A stretch of DNA of 64,000 bases from Branchiostoma floridae (Eukaryota; Chordata; Leptocardii; Amphioxiformes; Branchiostomatidae). This document shows, piece by piece, positions 11,401 through 26,400 of the stretch. The stretch covers positions 13,924,067 to 13,988,066 of the forward strand of contig NC_049997.1 of the NCBI RefSeq assembly GCF_000003815.2. Direction: 5' to 3'. The first letter of the stretch is position 1, and every line of letters begins with the position of its first letter. A program made the position numbers and the translations under genes. The notes under the pieces are model-generated. The model saw only the letters and a program-made list of their open reading frames with translations, made no database searches and had not been told where the DNA came from.

Positions 11401-14400
11401 CTGATGAAGAACAGGACCACAACAAACAGGAACAGGAGCAAATATTCCTTTAGCACCAGGAAGAACTTCCGCCGTTGTTCATTTTTGATGTTCATCCTTC
11501 CTGAAGATACAGCAACCGGTATATACACCTTTCGTGGAGCTGAAAAGTAAAATGTATCTTTATCACCGAAAAATTGTCCAAGTCTCACAACAACACTGTG
11601 ATACTTTAACCCATGCCTGATACGCTCGAAAAGTGGGTAACCGATGCTGATACTTGGTTTAAATACCTTCTAATACATTCAGCTATCTAGCAAGTATTAG
11701 TTTTTGTACTTACCTCAGCACTCAACATTATCCAATTACTAAGGTTATAAGATTCCGCAGCCACATGTATATACAATAAACATGCATTTTTAGGGGTGGT
11801 CTCAACAGTACTATGGTTTACCTTTAAGATGCAAAAGATGCCTCTGTAGTTCTTTATTGTCGATTTTGTACGTCCTTTGTTTGCTGGAGGATCTCTGGTT
11901 ACAAATCAATGCAAACAGAGTCGCCAGGAGCAGTATCTGTGGGCACATGATTATCAAGACACCATTATACATGTGTTTATTAAAGGTGGTATCTTAAGGT
12001 GGTATCTGACTGCACTTGTTGTGTTACTTTCTCCGTTTTTTTACAAATTAGACATTGCGTAATGCGTAAAAGTATGACTTAGAAAATTCGTTCTATATCT
12101 CTAAAATTCGTTAATTATCTTTCGAACCCCGCAGTGACGCAAATGTGACGCAAGTGCAGTCAGATACCACCTTTACTGTACCTGGGGCACCGGTGCGGCA
12201 CTGCGGGGTTCGAAAGATTATTCAACGAATTTCACAGATGAAGAACGAATTTTCTTACGTTTTGACTGNNNNNNNNNNNNNNNNNNNNNNNNNNNNNNNN
12301 NNNNNNNNNNNNNNNNNNNNNNNNNNNNNNNNNNNNNNNNNNNNNNNNNNNNNNNNNNNNNNNNNNNNAAAAGAATCGGTGAAAATAGTAAAACAGAGCC
12401 GCAGTGAACGAACCCCGCGGTGCCGCACCGGTGCCCTGACTTCAATACATCAACCGCTATTGGTTGGCTGGGAGAAACATAGAGTTTACCTGTCCAGTTT
12501 CTGCTACAAGACTTCTTAAACCGAATGATAAGAAGAGGGTTTTAAGCCATGCTTTGCTCCTCTCTGCATTCCAGTCCAAGCTGTACAGGATGACAAAGAA
12601 CGACGACACGACGGACACCGTCACCACTATAAACCACGCCAGGTGCTTACTCCAACGGGACACATTATCTCTCAATAACCCTGAGACGAGAAAGAAATAT
12701 AAAAGTGGTATGAGACGGGGGCCGATACCGACTTGCAAGCACCTTTGACCCTTTGTTGACGTTACATTTCCGTTCCGGATGTGTGACATAGGCTCTGGGT
12801 CAATTCAACTTGATAAGGATCAGAGTACTGATCGAAAGCTAGTTTATAAGCGCTTTATTTTTGTGTACGGAGATAGGGTTTAAAATTGAGCAAAATGTTG
12901 ACTACCGTCACAGATGAACTTACATTCAAGTTTAGTATCTCTTGTTGACATATGACCACATGACACATTCTGAGTACCAACCTCAGAGACAGTTACAATA
13001 ATAAGACCGTTAGCTCAAATACCAGACTAAAACAGCGTACAGTTGGTGAGCAGATGATAGCAACAGCAAAATATTAACGTGTTGCTTCTTTACATAATTT
13101 GATGATGTATAATAGATGTTATAGATTTATAAGCCATACCATATTGAGAGCTACGCCGGATTCCTGGTGCCATAATTGATGCTGGTCTCTCCACACGGAA
13201 AAGATAAGCTGGTACCAATGCAACCGGCGCCACAATGATAGCAGTCATCATGCTGTTATACAGCTCCTTGTTTATTAAAGAAACAGGGCTCATTAGACAA
13301 AATACTAAATTTAAATTTGTCATCTTAACTTAAATTAAACCACTCTGAATTCATTCAAATGAGCCTTACAATCTGACGTCTGACTCCTCTAATGAAAAAA
13401 GAATGACCTAGTATTTGTTTTTCAATTGAGCTTGATTTTGAAGTTTGTTTATGTTTGTTCTGATCTATTCATATGATTATAGTTGTGATCTGTTTCTGTA
13501 CTTAATGATTTTGAGTTGTACGTATTTACTTAGATTGAACCTAAGTTAGGGACGCTATTTCTCCTAAGTTCGATTGTTTACGTTTTATGTATGATTATTG
13601 TTCGTGTTGTTTGGATTGTCAAGGGCTCCCTTTGAAATCAGTCTGCTAGACTGAAGGGACAAGATTAAAAAAATACAAAAAAATTAGTCGTGATTAAAAG
13701 ATCTGTAGTCTTACTTGTAGCGTTATCTGCATAAATCCCAAGTCATACACGTTGTTTCTGGTCAGAAAACCCTCCTCAGCCCTGTACCACATGGCAGTAG
13801 ACAGCATGATGCTGCTGAAGACTGCCCAGCAGCATGATAGGCGTTCTGACTTGGTGAAACTGGATCCTGGAAAAAGTTTGATAGAAGCTTACTAGGTGGT
13901 ACATATTTCAATAAATCATCTGATGGCATCATTCATAGGTCAAAATCTCTTTTGTGCACAAGCTTAAACAGTCGAAAGGTGCCCACTCACTTCACTTGAG
14001 AAAGATACTCAACGAATTTCAGAGATGAAGCACGAATTTTCTTACTCTTTGTGTACTTTGTCGTCTTCTAAGTCATACGTATTACGTAATATCTAAATTA
14101 TAAAAAAAAATCAAAGAAAAATAACAAAACAGTGACGCAGTGTACGAACCCCGCAGTGACGCAAGCTTGACGCAAGTGCAGTAAGAGTGCACCTTAAGAG
14201 TGAGGATGATGATTTCAAACTAATACCTTCTGGTGACACAAAAGTGGATGTCCAAAAGTGTTGATCGTAGAACATAGCGTCCGTGTTCTCTCGGAACAGA
14301 CTACTGAAGGTTCCTAACTGTTCTCCGGTTGCCACTGGCAGAACTTTTTGAACTCGAAAATCACCTCGGACTTCCGACAGCCAGTCATAGCATATGAAAT

Positions 14401-17400
14401 GATAACTAGAAAAAAAAACATGAAAAGACTTCAATGAAGGAGCATGTAAGCAAAAATGCATTGAACACTAATCGACAAACCGGGCTGGCTATTAAGAAAC
14501 GATGAACAACCCCAATGTTACCGAGACAGGGCTCATCAGCAGCTCGGCAACTAGATGAAGAAAGGCATTAGAGGATCCTTATCATTTGTAATCTGGTATA
14601 ATACGCAGTTCTACAGAAGGAAAAAAAAACTATTCTATGTAGTATCTCTAACCACAAAAATATATTTGTTCTACTTCACTGTAAGAACTTGAAGAAAATG
14701 AGATACAGTTGCCATTGTAATCAAAGGGATACCTTGCATTCCGCCACGTTTTTCTGAAAACGTAGGGAAGGCATGGCAATTTCCATTCCTTCAAACCATG
14801 CGAGTGACGTGCGTTGAAACGTACGTCACTCGCATGGTTGCACAAGGTGTAAGTATGTGATCTGGCCGTGAGCGGTTGCGTGCATCGTTCGTTGAGCAAG
14901 TGGTAAGTGAGCTGTACGTACGATCTCTGTGCGATTGTCACGTTACCGTATACAAGCCGTCCTTACACGTGCTGCTTACTTACGGCTTCCTTACTCACTC
15001 GATTTGGCTGTACAGGGCACGCGCGTTGCCCGTATTGGCTTGTATCCGGGATGAATCCGCAGCACAAACGCAGAGAAAGTTTTACATGTTCTCTGAGTGC
15101 GTGCTCCCAAATCCGTTGAATTCCGTACGATTTCGTACTTAACATTTACGGATTCAAAAGATTGCTCACGTTTTTGCACGTAGACAGCCCGCAGTTCCAT
15201 GTGCGGCGGGCGGTGCCATACACAGCTTCAGAGTAGTTATTCACTAAGGAAAAGTAAATGTAATTTGCTTCATTCTTACACTTTCTCTGTTTGCAGATCC
15301 TTTACCATAACTTCTTTCAAAAACCACGAAGCGTCGTCACCGTCTGCAGTATTGTCGTGCCAGATATGCAGCAGTTCCAATTCTCCTAGTGACGTCCTCA
15401 ATGGCATGACGACGTCATGAGTACCACCTCGTAGCAAGGCCTGCAAAAGCATTGAAAGGATTCTATCATACTAAAAAAGTGACACTCATTCAAAGTAAGC
15501 TCTACAATTAATGTCACCTCCTCCCTTACGAAAAAGACATTGGTCACAATCGTGCTGACGTGGTTTCTTTGGAATCTACAAAAGTTAACAAACAATCATG
15601 ACTTCAATTCCCAGACATACTTCTCTACACGGGTTCATCATCTTCACCGTAGTTTTGCTCTCTGATCCGAACACTTGGAACCCGATCCGTGCCAAGGTGC
15701 CAGCTGCAAACATGGACCCGGTGGTAACGGAGATCTGGTAGATATATGGGGCCGGCATCCTATCCGGGGGGAGGACGGACAGCTGTGGTAACTGCTTTTT
15801 CTTGCCAGGTTCTGCTGATGGCTTAGTAACATTTCTCTGGTGAAGAGGGATTCAGATGATAAAATCAAGAGTAATTTACTGTATTTGAAGTCTATCTTCA
15901 ATAGACACAGAAGGTTCTTACAGTATCTGCCTTTTCTGGCCTTGTAAGTACTGGAACCTACCAAGACGAAGCCCAGTGTTTGCTGTGTTATATTCGGCAT
16001 TGTTTGACTATGGCCAAGCATGGACCACATGACATGCTTTAGTTTCATTGACGGTTGGCCTGTATTGCATAGCATCTGCAGAGCTTTAGTAATTAAAAAA
16101 GCTATAGTCAAATGAAATGTGACATAAACTCACTCGGAGACGCTGAAAGTCTACGTTGAGTATAATCATTATTATAAAGTAGAGAGCCCATTCGATGACA
16201 ACCGTGTAGAAAACAAGGTTCCTGCTATTGAGGATGTCGGAATCTTTGAAGCTGTCTTCAAAATCAATGGTATTCGGAAGAAGGTGCAAGGAGGCAGCAA
16301 TAATTGCCTTTGGCTCAGCAATGCTGCAGTTGCATCTGATGGTACTATCAGATAGACAGACGCGGACCTGATGTTAAAAAGCATAAAGCAAGTATAATTT
16401 TGTTGTGAGGCAAAGCATTGTATGCAGTTTTTATGTAATTCTCTATTTCAAGGAGAGAAGAATGAAACAGGCAAACTTTTATCAATTTGACTTAGGCGAG
16501 AAAACACAGCCACCAACTCCCACCATACATACATACATACATACATACACACATACATACATACACATACATAGTCGATGAGATATCAAGACATCAATAC
16601 ACAGATAATGGATATATCTCGATGTAGTCTCACCCCACAGTCAGCGTCTTGCCATTTCTCCGATGTAGGATCCCAACCACTACAACTCACAGCTGATGCC
16701 TGAAGTATGAAATCGTAGGGCGACGGTGCAGTTCGCACAGTAGCGTGCGATTCTGAAAAGAAGTCGAACATAAATAATGGTACTAACGGTTATTTTGCAA
16801 CAAATAGCATCAATTCAAAATACCATTCTAGAGGAAACAACAAAAATGTCATTATGGTGTTTCTCACTTGGAAATGCATAAAATTTTGCTGTCACGTCAT
16901 TAGATATTACATCTTATATTCTACCTGCTTTCTGTATGCCAACGTATAGTTTCCCCTTTCGTATACGGATACTGGGACTGAACGTTCGCCAGCTCTTTGT
17001 GCCTCGGTGCCAAGCTAGAGCGACGTCTTCCTCTTTGATCATCTTCATATCGTCGTACAGATCCTCTTTTGGAGGTGTGTCATAGCGGAAATAAACCCAG
17101 AACGTTGCAGCGTGATCCCACCAAGAAATATTCATCACAACAGCAACGTCTGGAGTCGGCACATCAAATGCTTGGTACGCCATTGTTGCGCTGCTGTTTT
17201 GTCCAACAGCTGCATCATCCTGTGCCAACTGCTTCCCGACAAAATCACGATCCTGAACGCCTTTAGGTTGCTCCATAGGTACAGGGGTCAGCAGGTCAAG
17301 CTGCAAAGAGCAGTTTCCAGAAGGCTGTGGTCCCGCGGAAAACATAGTCACGGGTGTGGTGACGTTCTCATGTAAGGTAGATGAGTTCCAGGAAAGCAGG

Positions 17401-20400
17401 TTCTTGTCCATCACTACCATCTACAACAGAATACGGTGAGATTCATGAATACTCTTGCCATAGAATCTGACTAACGTTATTGTCTTACAGATTTGGATAC
17501 TACCAGTGTAGTGAAGGGCTACCCTCAGTTTTAGGCAATTAAAGATAGCAAAAATGGTCATTATGTCACATTTAACTTTTTACAAGGTCCTTTCAACGCC
17601 AGCAATGCCAGGTTTTGTACTCTGAAAATGCCTTTAACTTCTTCTTTCACCAAGACTTTTTCAACGATACTGTTGCACAAATCATACAAGTAATAGTAGC
17701 CATAATCATAAGAGGATATTGAATTTGCAACACAGATAATCAATATAAACTTAGAATATAACTCACTGACCTTGGCATCTATGCCGCCATCTATAACACA
17801 GTTTGTAAGAGAAGCTGACATTCTAACTTGACCCGCTTGAAGCGTCACTGTGTTACTAGCAGTGGACCTCACAACCGTTACGACGGCCGCGGTATGTACG
17901 GTTTCAAATGTCTTCTCGTAGTTCTCAGTAGCAGGCAATATGGCTAGTAGGCTGTCTGCTGCTCGGTCGATGATTTCCATCAAAGACAACCCAGCATTTC
18001 GAAGCTGTACGTTGAAGAAAAAACTAACACATGTTGGGAAAATTTACAACGTCCATTTTCCAAACCATTTTCAATCACCTGGCCTGAAAGATTGCATGGT
18101 CCAACGATATGATACAGACGCATTCATTACACTGTCGTCAGAATCAGACGTAAAATAATTACTTTCCGATTATTTCATCAGTTTTATAATTCTTAAAGAT
18201 ACGAATGTATAGCAATGTTACCAGAAAGCTATTTGAGTCTTTAGAAGTAGCAATTGAAACTTCAACAATTTGTTTTCACGAACTTCACAACTTATGCTAA
18301 TATTAATATAAACCATCTCAAACATACAGAACATCAGGAACCAAAACCTTTACTTGTAATGTATACGTAGTTAGGGAGCCAAACATTCTACTAATCCTTT
18401 GTTTTGAAGACACCTAATTACATGCGAAAATTCATAACACCACATTCATAGCTTTTTACACACACTAACAAAAACATACAATCATGTAATGTTCCTTGAC
18501 CAGACTGTAAGATTAGACACAAACCTGTTGCTCAGATTTCCGTTGTTGGTCTTTTATGTTCTTCAGTTGTTGTTTCGGAGATACGTCCACTGAGTTCACG
18601 TTGATGGCGTCCATCTCAAATAAAGGCGATGATGTGTCAAGAATAGTCGAACTTCCTGACGGAAGCATACGAACAGCACTAGACATAGTGTGGACAGTGG
18701 CTGAAACAGGACCAATTATTAATATTAGTGTCAAGAGGATTGACCGATTTATTTGTTTTTTTGGCAAATAAAAGAAAAAGAGGACCGGAGAAGAGTCAAC
18801 ATGGCCTTTCAACATCTGATGGTGTCGTTTTCATTTAGAACAAAGCATTTAGGTTGGTGTTTATTTAGTTGCTACATGTTTGTAAATATTGCAGAATATG
18901 GATGCGTTTTCGATTATGCATTTTGCAAATGCACCACAAGCAGTAATGCTGGACGTCAGTTTTTGAAAATAAAATAATAAAAAAAAGCATCATGTAATAT
19001 CACTGGAAGCTATGTGTTTGTGGGAGTCACATGCAAAGTATTCCATGCAATTGGGTACTCTAGTTTTGTATTTCTTTATCCTCGTCCTAATGAAGCGACC
19101 ACTTTCATACATAACTGCCACGTACCATTAACCGTTGTCTCCATCATTGATATCGTGCCGCCGTCAGAGGATCTTATAAGTTCCGATGACTTTCTCAGTA
19201 AATCTATGCCCACCTCCTATTTGGATATTAGGTAAATGCCGATTAATATCTACATTTGATTGATTTCAAGAGTATCTCTATATCGGTACGTACATGGATA
19301 ACGGTAGTAAAGTTAGTTTCATCAAGTTGATAGGTCAAGCTTCGGTAACTTCTCAGCTACCGTCTTCATGACTTAATGGATGAAAAAAAGACAAGAAAGA
19401 AAAAGAGACTCAGTTATGACTTCGACCCCATATTACCATGCAATTAGGAGTAGTCCAAAATTTTAATGACCCTGGAAAGATTAGATGACGGTGATGAAAA
19501 ACCGAAATGTTGACCATACATCTTTTAGGTTGTGTGTGTTGAGGCACGGTGGTTGAGGAACTTTTTGAAAAATGTCTTACCAGTTCAGGGGCCACACCAG
19601 AAGAGGATGGCATTGATGTGTCGAGTATGTTTTCAATCCCTGTTACAATTTCAGTTACGTTTTCTAGGGACGGTCCTTTGTCACCGATTTCATCGATTTG
19701 ATCCTCTAGGAATTTGAGCTACACAGAAATAGGAAAATAGTCAGCGAATACGCACATTTCTATCGGTTATCCAAAAGTATTAACTGAAAAATTGGTCACT
19801 ACGATATCTCATTCTCATATTTCTGTGATTGTACTTTTGCGCACTCATCCCCATGACCTNNNNNNNNNNNNNNNNNNNNNNNNNNNNNNNNNNNNNNNNN
19901 NNNNNNNNNNNNNNNNNNNNNNNNNNNNNNNNNNNNNNNNNNNNNNNNNNNNNNNNNNNNNNNNNNNNNNNNNNNNNNNNNNNNNNNNNNNNNNNNNNNN
20001 NNNNNNNNNNNNNNNNNNNNNNNNNNNNNNNNNNNNNNNNNNNNNNNNNNNNNNNNNNNNNNNNNNNNNNNNNNNNNNNNNNNNNNNNNNNNNNNNNNNN
20101 NNNNNNNNNNNNNNNNNNNNNNNNNNNNNNNNNNNNNNNNNNNNNNNNNNNNNNNNNNNNNNNNNNNNNNNNNNNNNNNNNNNNNNNNNNNNNNNNNNNN
20201 NNNNNNNNNNNNNNNNNNNNNNNNNNNNNNNNNNNNNNNNNNNNNNNNNNNNNNNNNNNNNNNNNNNNNNNNNNNNNNNNNNNNNNNNNNNNNNAGCGTC
20301 CCGCTCCTTAATTTGTTCTCTTTCTAATAAATCTAGAAGTATATAACGAAAAATATGATGATTTTACCTCTTGGAGATGAATAAACATGGTGTCAGGAGT

Positions 20401-23400
20401 AGACAACCCCTCGTTGTCCATGCTTTGAGCTGGAAAGTATAAGAAAATTACAACATAAGAAATACTGTAACTTAGTACACAATAAAATACAGACATGTAA
20501 ATAAAAATGACCCATAAAGCGAGGTTTGGTATGTATTTCATGCTCACATGCAGACTGACACACTGCTGACTATAAGCAACATTCACCTTTGAGAATATTC
20601 TAAATCGTCATTTGGTGCAGATTATATTTGCTACGCACATGTTTCTAATGTAGAAAACATATTCAATGCAACGGCTGTCAGTCAGAGGTAAATTGAAATT
20701 TTGATCCAAACACGTTTTTTTTCTTATCAAAAATGTCGTTAACGTTGTTAACTATACATGCTTAATCTTCAACGATCGCATTTGGATAAAATACATTATT
20801 TTGATGCTAATCATGAAGCCATGAGGAATGAGAATATGTGTTTAACGCTAGTTCACCTTTATTCACGGGGCAACCTTTATCCGTTGTATTTAACACCAGG
20901 GTATTTCGGGATATCAAGTCGACAGACAATGGTCTCAAACTGCAGTACATCTTAAAGAATGCAATGAAACCACCGTCCGTCAACGTGATATCCCTAAATA
21001 TCCTGTTTTTATGTACAACGGATATAGGTTACACTGCGAATAAAGGTGAACTAGCGTTACCAGCGCTAGCCCCACTTGTCGTTGGAGGTGTAGAGCCGAT
21101 CTCCATTCCGTCCATTTCATGTGTAACTGATTTGAAATGAGCCATTGTGCCTGCGCCTGTAACGACAACGTACACAGTTTAATCTTTTTTTTCTGCATGA
21201 GAGGTCAAATGAGAATAAGAATAATCTTGGCAACTTGAATAAAATATATCATTTATGGACAATGACATGACCTGACTGGAAATATTTTCCGATGAAAAGT
21301 ACACATATTATAAACTGTTCTGAGAGTAACATGTAAGATACAAAAATACACAGACTAAAATAGAGGAAACGCCGAACGAACAGAAGTAGCTGCCACTAAT
21401 TTAGCGAAACTGTACATTTAGAACATTATTCAGAAGAATTTTAAAAAGAATATCAGACATCATGACCGAAATTGACATATATGTTTCATCAATACATATT
21501 TCAGTAATAGATAGGTTATTGTTTCCCAGAGTGCCTTGCAAAGTAAATACATGTAGGACAAGCATTCATATAGTGCACAATTACCGATCTGTGCATTCAT
21601 TTTCTGACCTTAGCCTGACAAATATTTTGTTTTATATTGGGCCTCGGTTTTAAAAAGCGATGTTGATTGCTCGTGAACAGTAATTTTTATCACCTTCTGT
21701 CTTGGCGGTACCTGTGGCTTCTGATACGTCTTCCAACCTAAAGGTGGGTTTCTGGCTGGCCTGCGTTGTCACCACGGAGTCTGCTTAAAATAGAAAAACA
21801 AGATTAAATTTGTGAAAATCCTTGGCAAAAAATCTCATGGAAGTGATTTTCCCAGATTTGAAAATCTGTACAGGTTGAGAATCAAAGGAGCGTCGGCTTG
21901 CACACAATGATTGCTGTTAGTCTCAAGAGAGTATTCATTTTTACCACCTTCTGTATGAGCTGAGGTCAGGTCTTTCATCCAAAACTCTGATTCTAGTCTG
22001 GTTGGCGTTATCAGCAAGGTGTCGGTTGTTGTCAATACGGAGTCTATCGATGAGGAACTAGGCGGTGTTTGTTCTCTTACGACGTCAACTAGAAACAAAC
22101 AAACATACAGGCACTGAATTATGCATAATTAGTAGGCATTGGGAAAAGTCATAGTATTTTTAAGCTAAGTCGTCGTTCACACACGTTAGTCCAAAAACAA
22201 AATAGCTGCGTACAATGCTTATTCAACTTTTTTATCAGTAAGATATTGGTTAAAGGACACAATATGGTATAAGATAAAAAATTATACTTCAATTTGGCCG
22301 ATGAATAACCTTATCTACACAATCCAATCGTTTCATTTGGTTCTGGAATTTTGTCCTGCAATACTTCTGTTATTTCATCATTTTTAACATCTTAGGCGAC
22401 GTTTCATGAAAGAGGTTTCAAACTTACCTGTGCTACCAAAACTTTGAGCTTGTACACTACGTCCGTACTTGCTGACGGCTGCAATCCGGATAGTGTACTT
22501 CGCCATTGGAAACAGCTCCGTTATGTTAAACTCCGTCAAAACAGGGGATACGCTGTTACAAATGGAAAGAATGGCCGTTAGGCTGGAGTAAATGTGAACC
22601 AATAGTCATGTATATGATATTTGTTGCAAATACGGGTTACCGAACGTACGAACTGTTGCAGACGTCTTTCCCCATGAATGACAGCTGTTTTAATTCATTA
22701 TTATCATTTTTTCATGATTTTCTTGTCGTAATTGAAAAAAAAACAGTTAATAAGATTAAATATCACACTTGGATATATACAATTGCATGTTGCAATTCCT
22801 TAGCTATTATCGTTTACTTTCCGTATCAGGATAGCAAAACTGAAATCAATAAATTGAATTCAAAATGAGAAGACAAAAAAACAGTTAAGTTGTTGAAATA
22901 ACATTTAAACGCCCATATTTGCATTTGAAATAGAAAACGCCGTTCTTTCTTATTTGCTTCGTTCTGTATTATGTCGGTTTATACTCACCTGAAATGCATA
23001 TCTTTCTGTGTTACAGGTTCGGATACTTCGATATCATAGTAGACAACATCAGCAGCTGGTGGAGTCCATACCACATATATCCAGGTGGCGGAAACGGTTT
23101 TCACTTTCAACTCAGAGGGGGGATCCGTACCTGTGCAATAATAATAATGAAATTGATGAATATTGTACGGTGTCCATTTCTTAAGAGCAGAAGCTGAGTA
23201 AAGTTTCAGTGGAATTTGTAACGTTTTGTTGCTTACCTTGACGTTATATGGGAACATCCCTTTTCCCAAATGCTGGCCTCAAAAGCCCCCCCCCCCCCCG
23301 TCCCAGGTTGACAGATAAACCCCTGAATATTCTACTATCTATGCCCATGACTCCTCTCTATATTCCTGCTACAAAGTCTATCATCAAGGTCAGTTAATGC

Positions 23401-26400
23401 AGAATTGGTCCGTATATAACTTACCCGTGATTTCTGTTAAGTTTGTTGCTTTACTCTTCCCAAACCGACTGACCGCCGTCAAGCTGATGGTATACTGAGT
23501 AGCAGGTACAAGTCCTTGCAGCAAGAAGTTCCTGATGTTACCGGAAAGGGTAACGGAACTGACAGATCGCCGTTCTCTGTAGTGCTCTGTCCGGCTGTAC
23601 AACAGGTCGTAACCCGTCAGCTTAGCAACCGGTGGAATCCAGACCAAAACCACGCTGGTGTAAGTTATGTCGTCCACAAGCAGCTGCCGTGGAGGATCCG
23701 TATCTGCGGTTTGGATAAAGGCAGTGATATGGTAATGTATAGAGAAAAACATATACACCTTGGGAGGCGGCGAATATATAGAATATATGTGCCTGTACAT
23801 ATATTAGAATAATTCGAATGATATCCTCATTGATTATGCGAATTATGTCATAATTTGTGACATTCTATTCATCAGTATTTAGATTATCAAAAATCGAATC
23901 TTACCTGTTACAAGCACTATTTTTGCCCGTGGCCCCTCGACGTACGGACTGATACAGGTTACCGCCACCACGTACTCTGTGGCAGGTGTTAGAGAAGTGA
24001 AGGTAGCCGTAGTCGCTGACTCGGCCAGGTACTGAGTAAAGACTGTAAACATGGTTTCCTGGTCCGTCAGCCACACCCTGTAGCCAATCACTGCAGCTCC
24101 AACAGGCTGCATCCATTGGACAACAGCCGACTTCTCCTTCACGTGATTGACACTGATGTTTGTAGGAGATGGCATTCCTGAGTTTCCAATAACAGACATG
24201 GTTGAAGTATGAGAGGGAATGTTCTTAAATGCAATTGCTGACTTTGAAAACTGTAGTAATATTTTTCCATGCCTAACTTAAGTGTAGCAAAATTTCATGG
24301 GCTTTGCAGTATGGTAATTTTTGTCATTCAGCATCAAATCATTAGAACATGTAATAGATTGATTAGTTGCTGAATCACTATAAATAAATGGCATTTTAAA
24401 TATCCAAGATCGTTGCAATTTGCACTTTCATTATAGCTAGTTAAGAACATACGTTAAGTAAAATGCATTGAGGAACAAGTAGTAATGAGGAAAATATATA
24501 TATCATTCAAATAATGGTTAAAAGTGGTTATTTTCATTACCAGTTACACATTCTACGCTAGCGTCAGCGCTGTCATTCCACAATCCAAATGCAAGAACTG
24601 TGAAAGAGTACTGCACTCCGCTGATCAAACCGGATATGGTTGCATTGGTGACGTCTTGATTCCGGAAATACGTCATCAGAGAGGGCTGGTAGATTTCTGG
24701 CAGAACGGAATGTACTATTTTACTACCTGTGACAACCAGCTGTGAAGTAAGGAGGGGATCTACAACTCTCTATATATTCTGAAAGAATACAAATGTTATC
24801 AAAATTGAGAAAGGAAATGCAATAAAGGAGCAATGCCCATTAGAATTAACTGTTTAAATACTAACCGGCTCCAGGAATGTACGAAATACTGTAGCCATCT
24901 ATGTCAGCAACAGGCTTGGTCCAGTTAACAGTGATGGAAGTTGTTGTCGCAGACAAACAGGAAAGATGCGACACAGGATCAAATCCTATAGAAAAGAATT
25001 TTAATGACATTACAAAAGTTCAACGTAAAAACAATATGTTTTATGTGAGAAGCTGGTGTGTTACGTCGAAGAGCGGTTATACCGGCTATATAGATACAGA
25101 TTTTGGCGCATGGAGCGTGGGGACTCTGGATATTCGGATAGAGGGACTGTGATATATACTATGCTTTTGTCTTCCAACAGCTAATGTTATAATAATCAAA
25201 AGTAACGCAAACGAAATCGGCTATGTGTGTGAGTATTATGACTAGTGTATGTTTGTTAAGAAAATGTTCCTTCTTTTAAAAATCATAAATCCATCTATGA
25301 AATATGAATGGCTCTTACCATTACAAGCGAACCCATCCACGCCAAGGTTGTAACCAGCCGCACAGGAGCAGTAGAAACTACCGTCGGTGTTGGTACAGAA
25401 CTGGCTACAGTTTCCGTTAGCTGTGACACACTCATCAATATCTGAAAGTATTTGAGAATTTTCATTTTCGTCTAAAAAAAGCTGCACATGAAACCGTTAA
25501 CCAATAACACAAAGGTTGAAATGGTGACAAAAGCTTAATGAGTGCAAATGCACACTCTGTGGTCGCACTGTATGATTGTGTATACAACAACACAATTTTG
25601 AAATGTTCTCCCTACCTACTGGACCTGTGAGGTCAGGTAACCCTATCTAGACAACTTTGCAATTTGACGACGTCTAAGTACCGAACAACGTCATTATAAA
25701 GCTATCTCCATACCAAACCTCATGATGATCCGTTATTCCCTTTTAAAGTCTGAAGCTAAACCGACTCCATCAGTTCCAAAACGCTGATAGGGGGTCCAAA
25801 CCTACACCACTTACGTACTCTCTGCTTCAAGGGCTATCTACTATTCAAAAATCGTAGCATGTCCAGAACTTGAAATATAAAACTCAGAAACTCCGCTGCA
25901 GTACAGTAGCAAGCTGCAATGGGTCCAAAATTTTATCGTTTTGACCAAGGCAATCCATCAAGGCATTCCGGAGTTACGCTGGTCAACTACACACACGCAC
26001 GCACGCACGCACGCACGCACGCACACGTACACAAACACACACACACAAACATGGGCAAATATGGGCAAATGCTACCAAAATATAAAATTCTAGTGAAGGT
26101 AATTAGGTATGAGTGTTATTTAAAAGCCGAAAGTGGGAAAAACATATCAAGTTGTAGATATCATTAATATTATTACCAGTTACACAGTCTATGCTGGCGG
26201 TAGCGCGGTCATTCCACAATCCAAATGAAAGAACAGTGAAAGAGTACTGCACTCCGCTGATCAAACCGGATATGGTTGCATTGGTGACGTCACGGTCCCA
26301 AAAAGACGTCGTCAGGGAAGGCTGGTAGATTCCTGACAGAGAGAAATTTAACGTCTGCAATAACAAACAGTGCCTGGAAGGAGAAGATCTCCAACTCTAT

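Noticed and set aside
14648-15200. Overlapping frames on both strands near 14.7-15.2 kb
   Set aside because: They lie between two PLAT exons, have no consistent splice signals, and sit next to a hairpin.
15644-16111. 155-codon minus frame extending from the PLAT exon into its intron
   Set aside because: It is a different frame from the PLAT exon and crosses its acceptor; the phase-0 exon 15621-15836 explains the coding signal.
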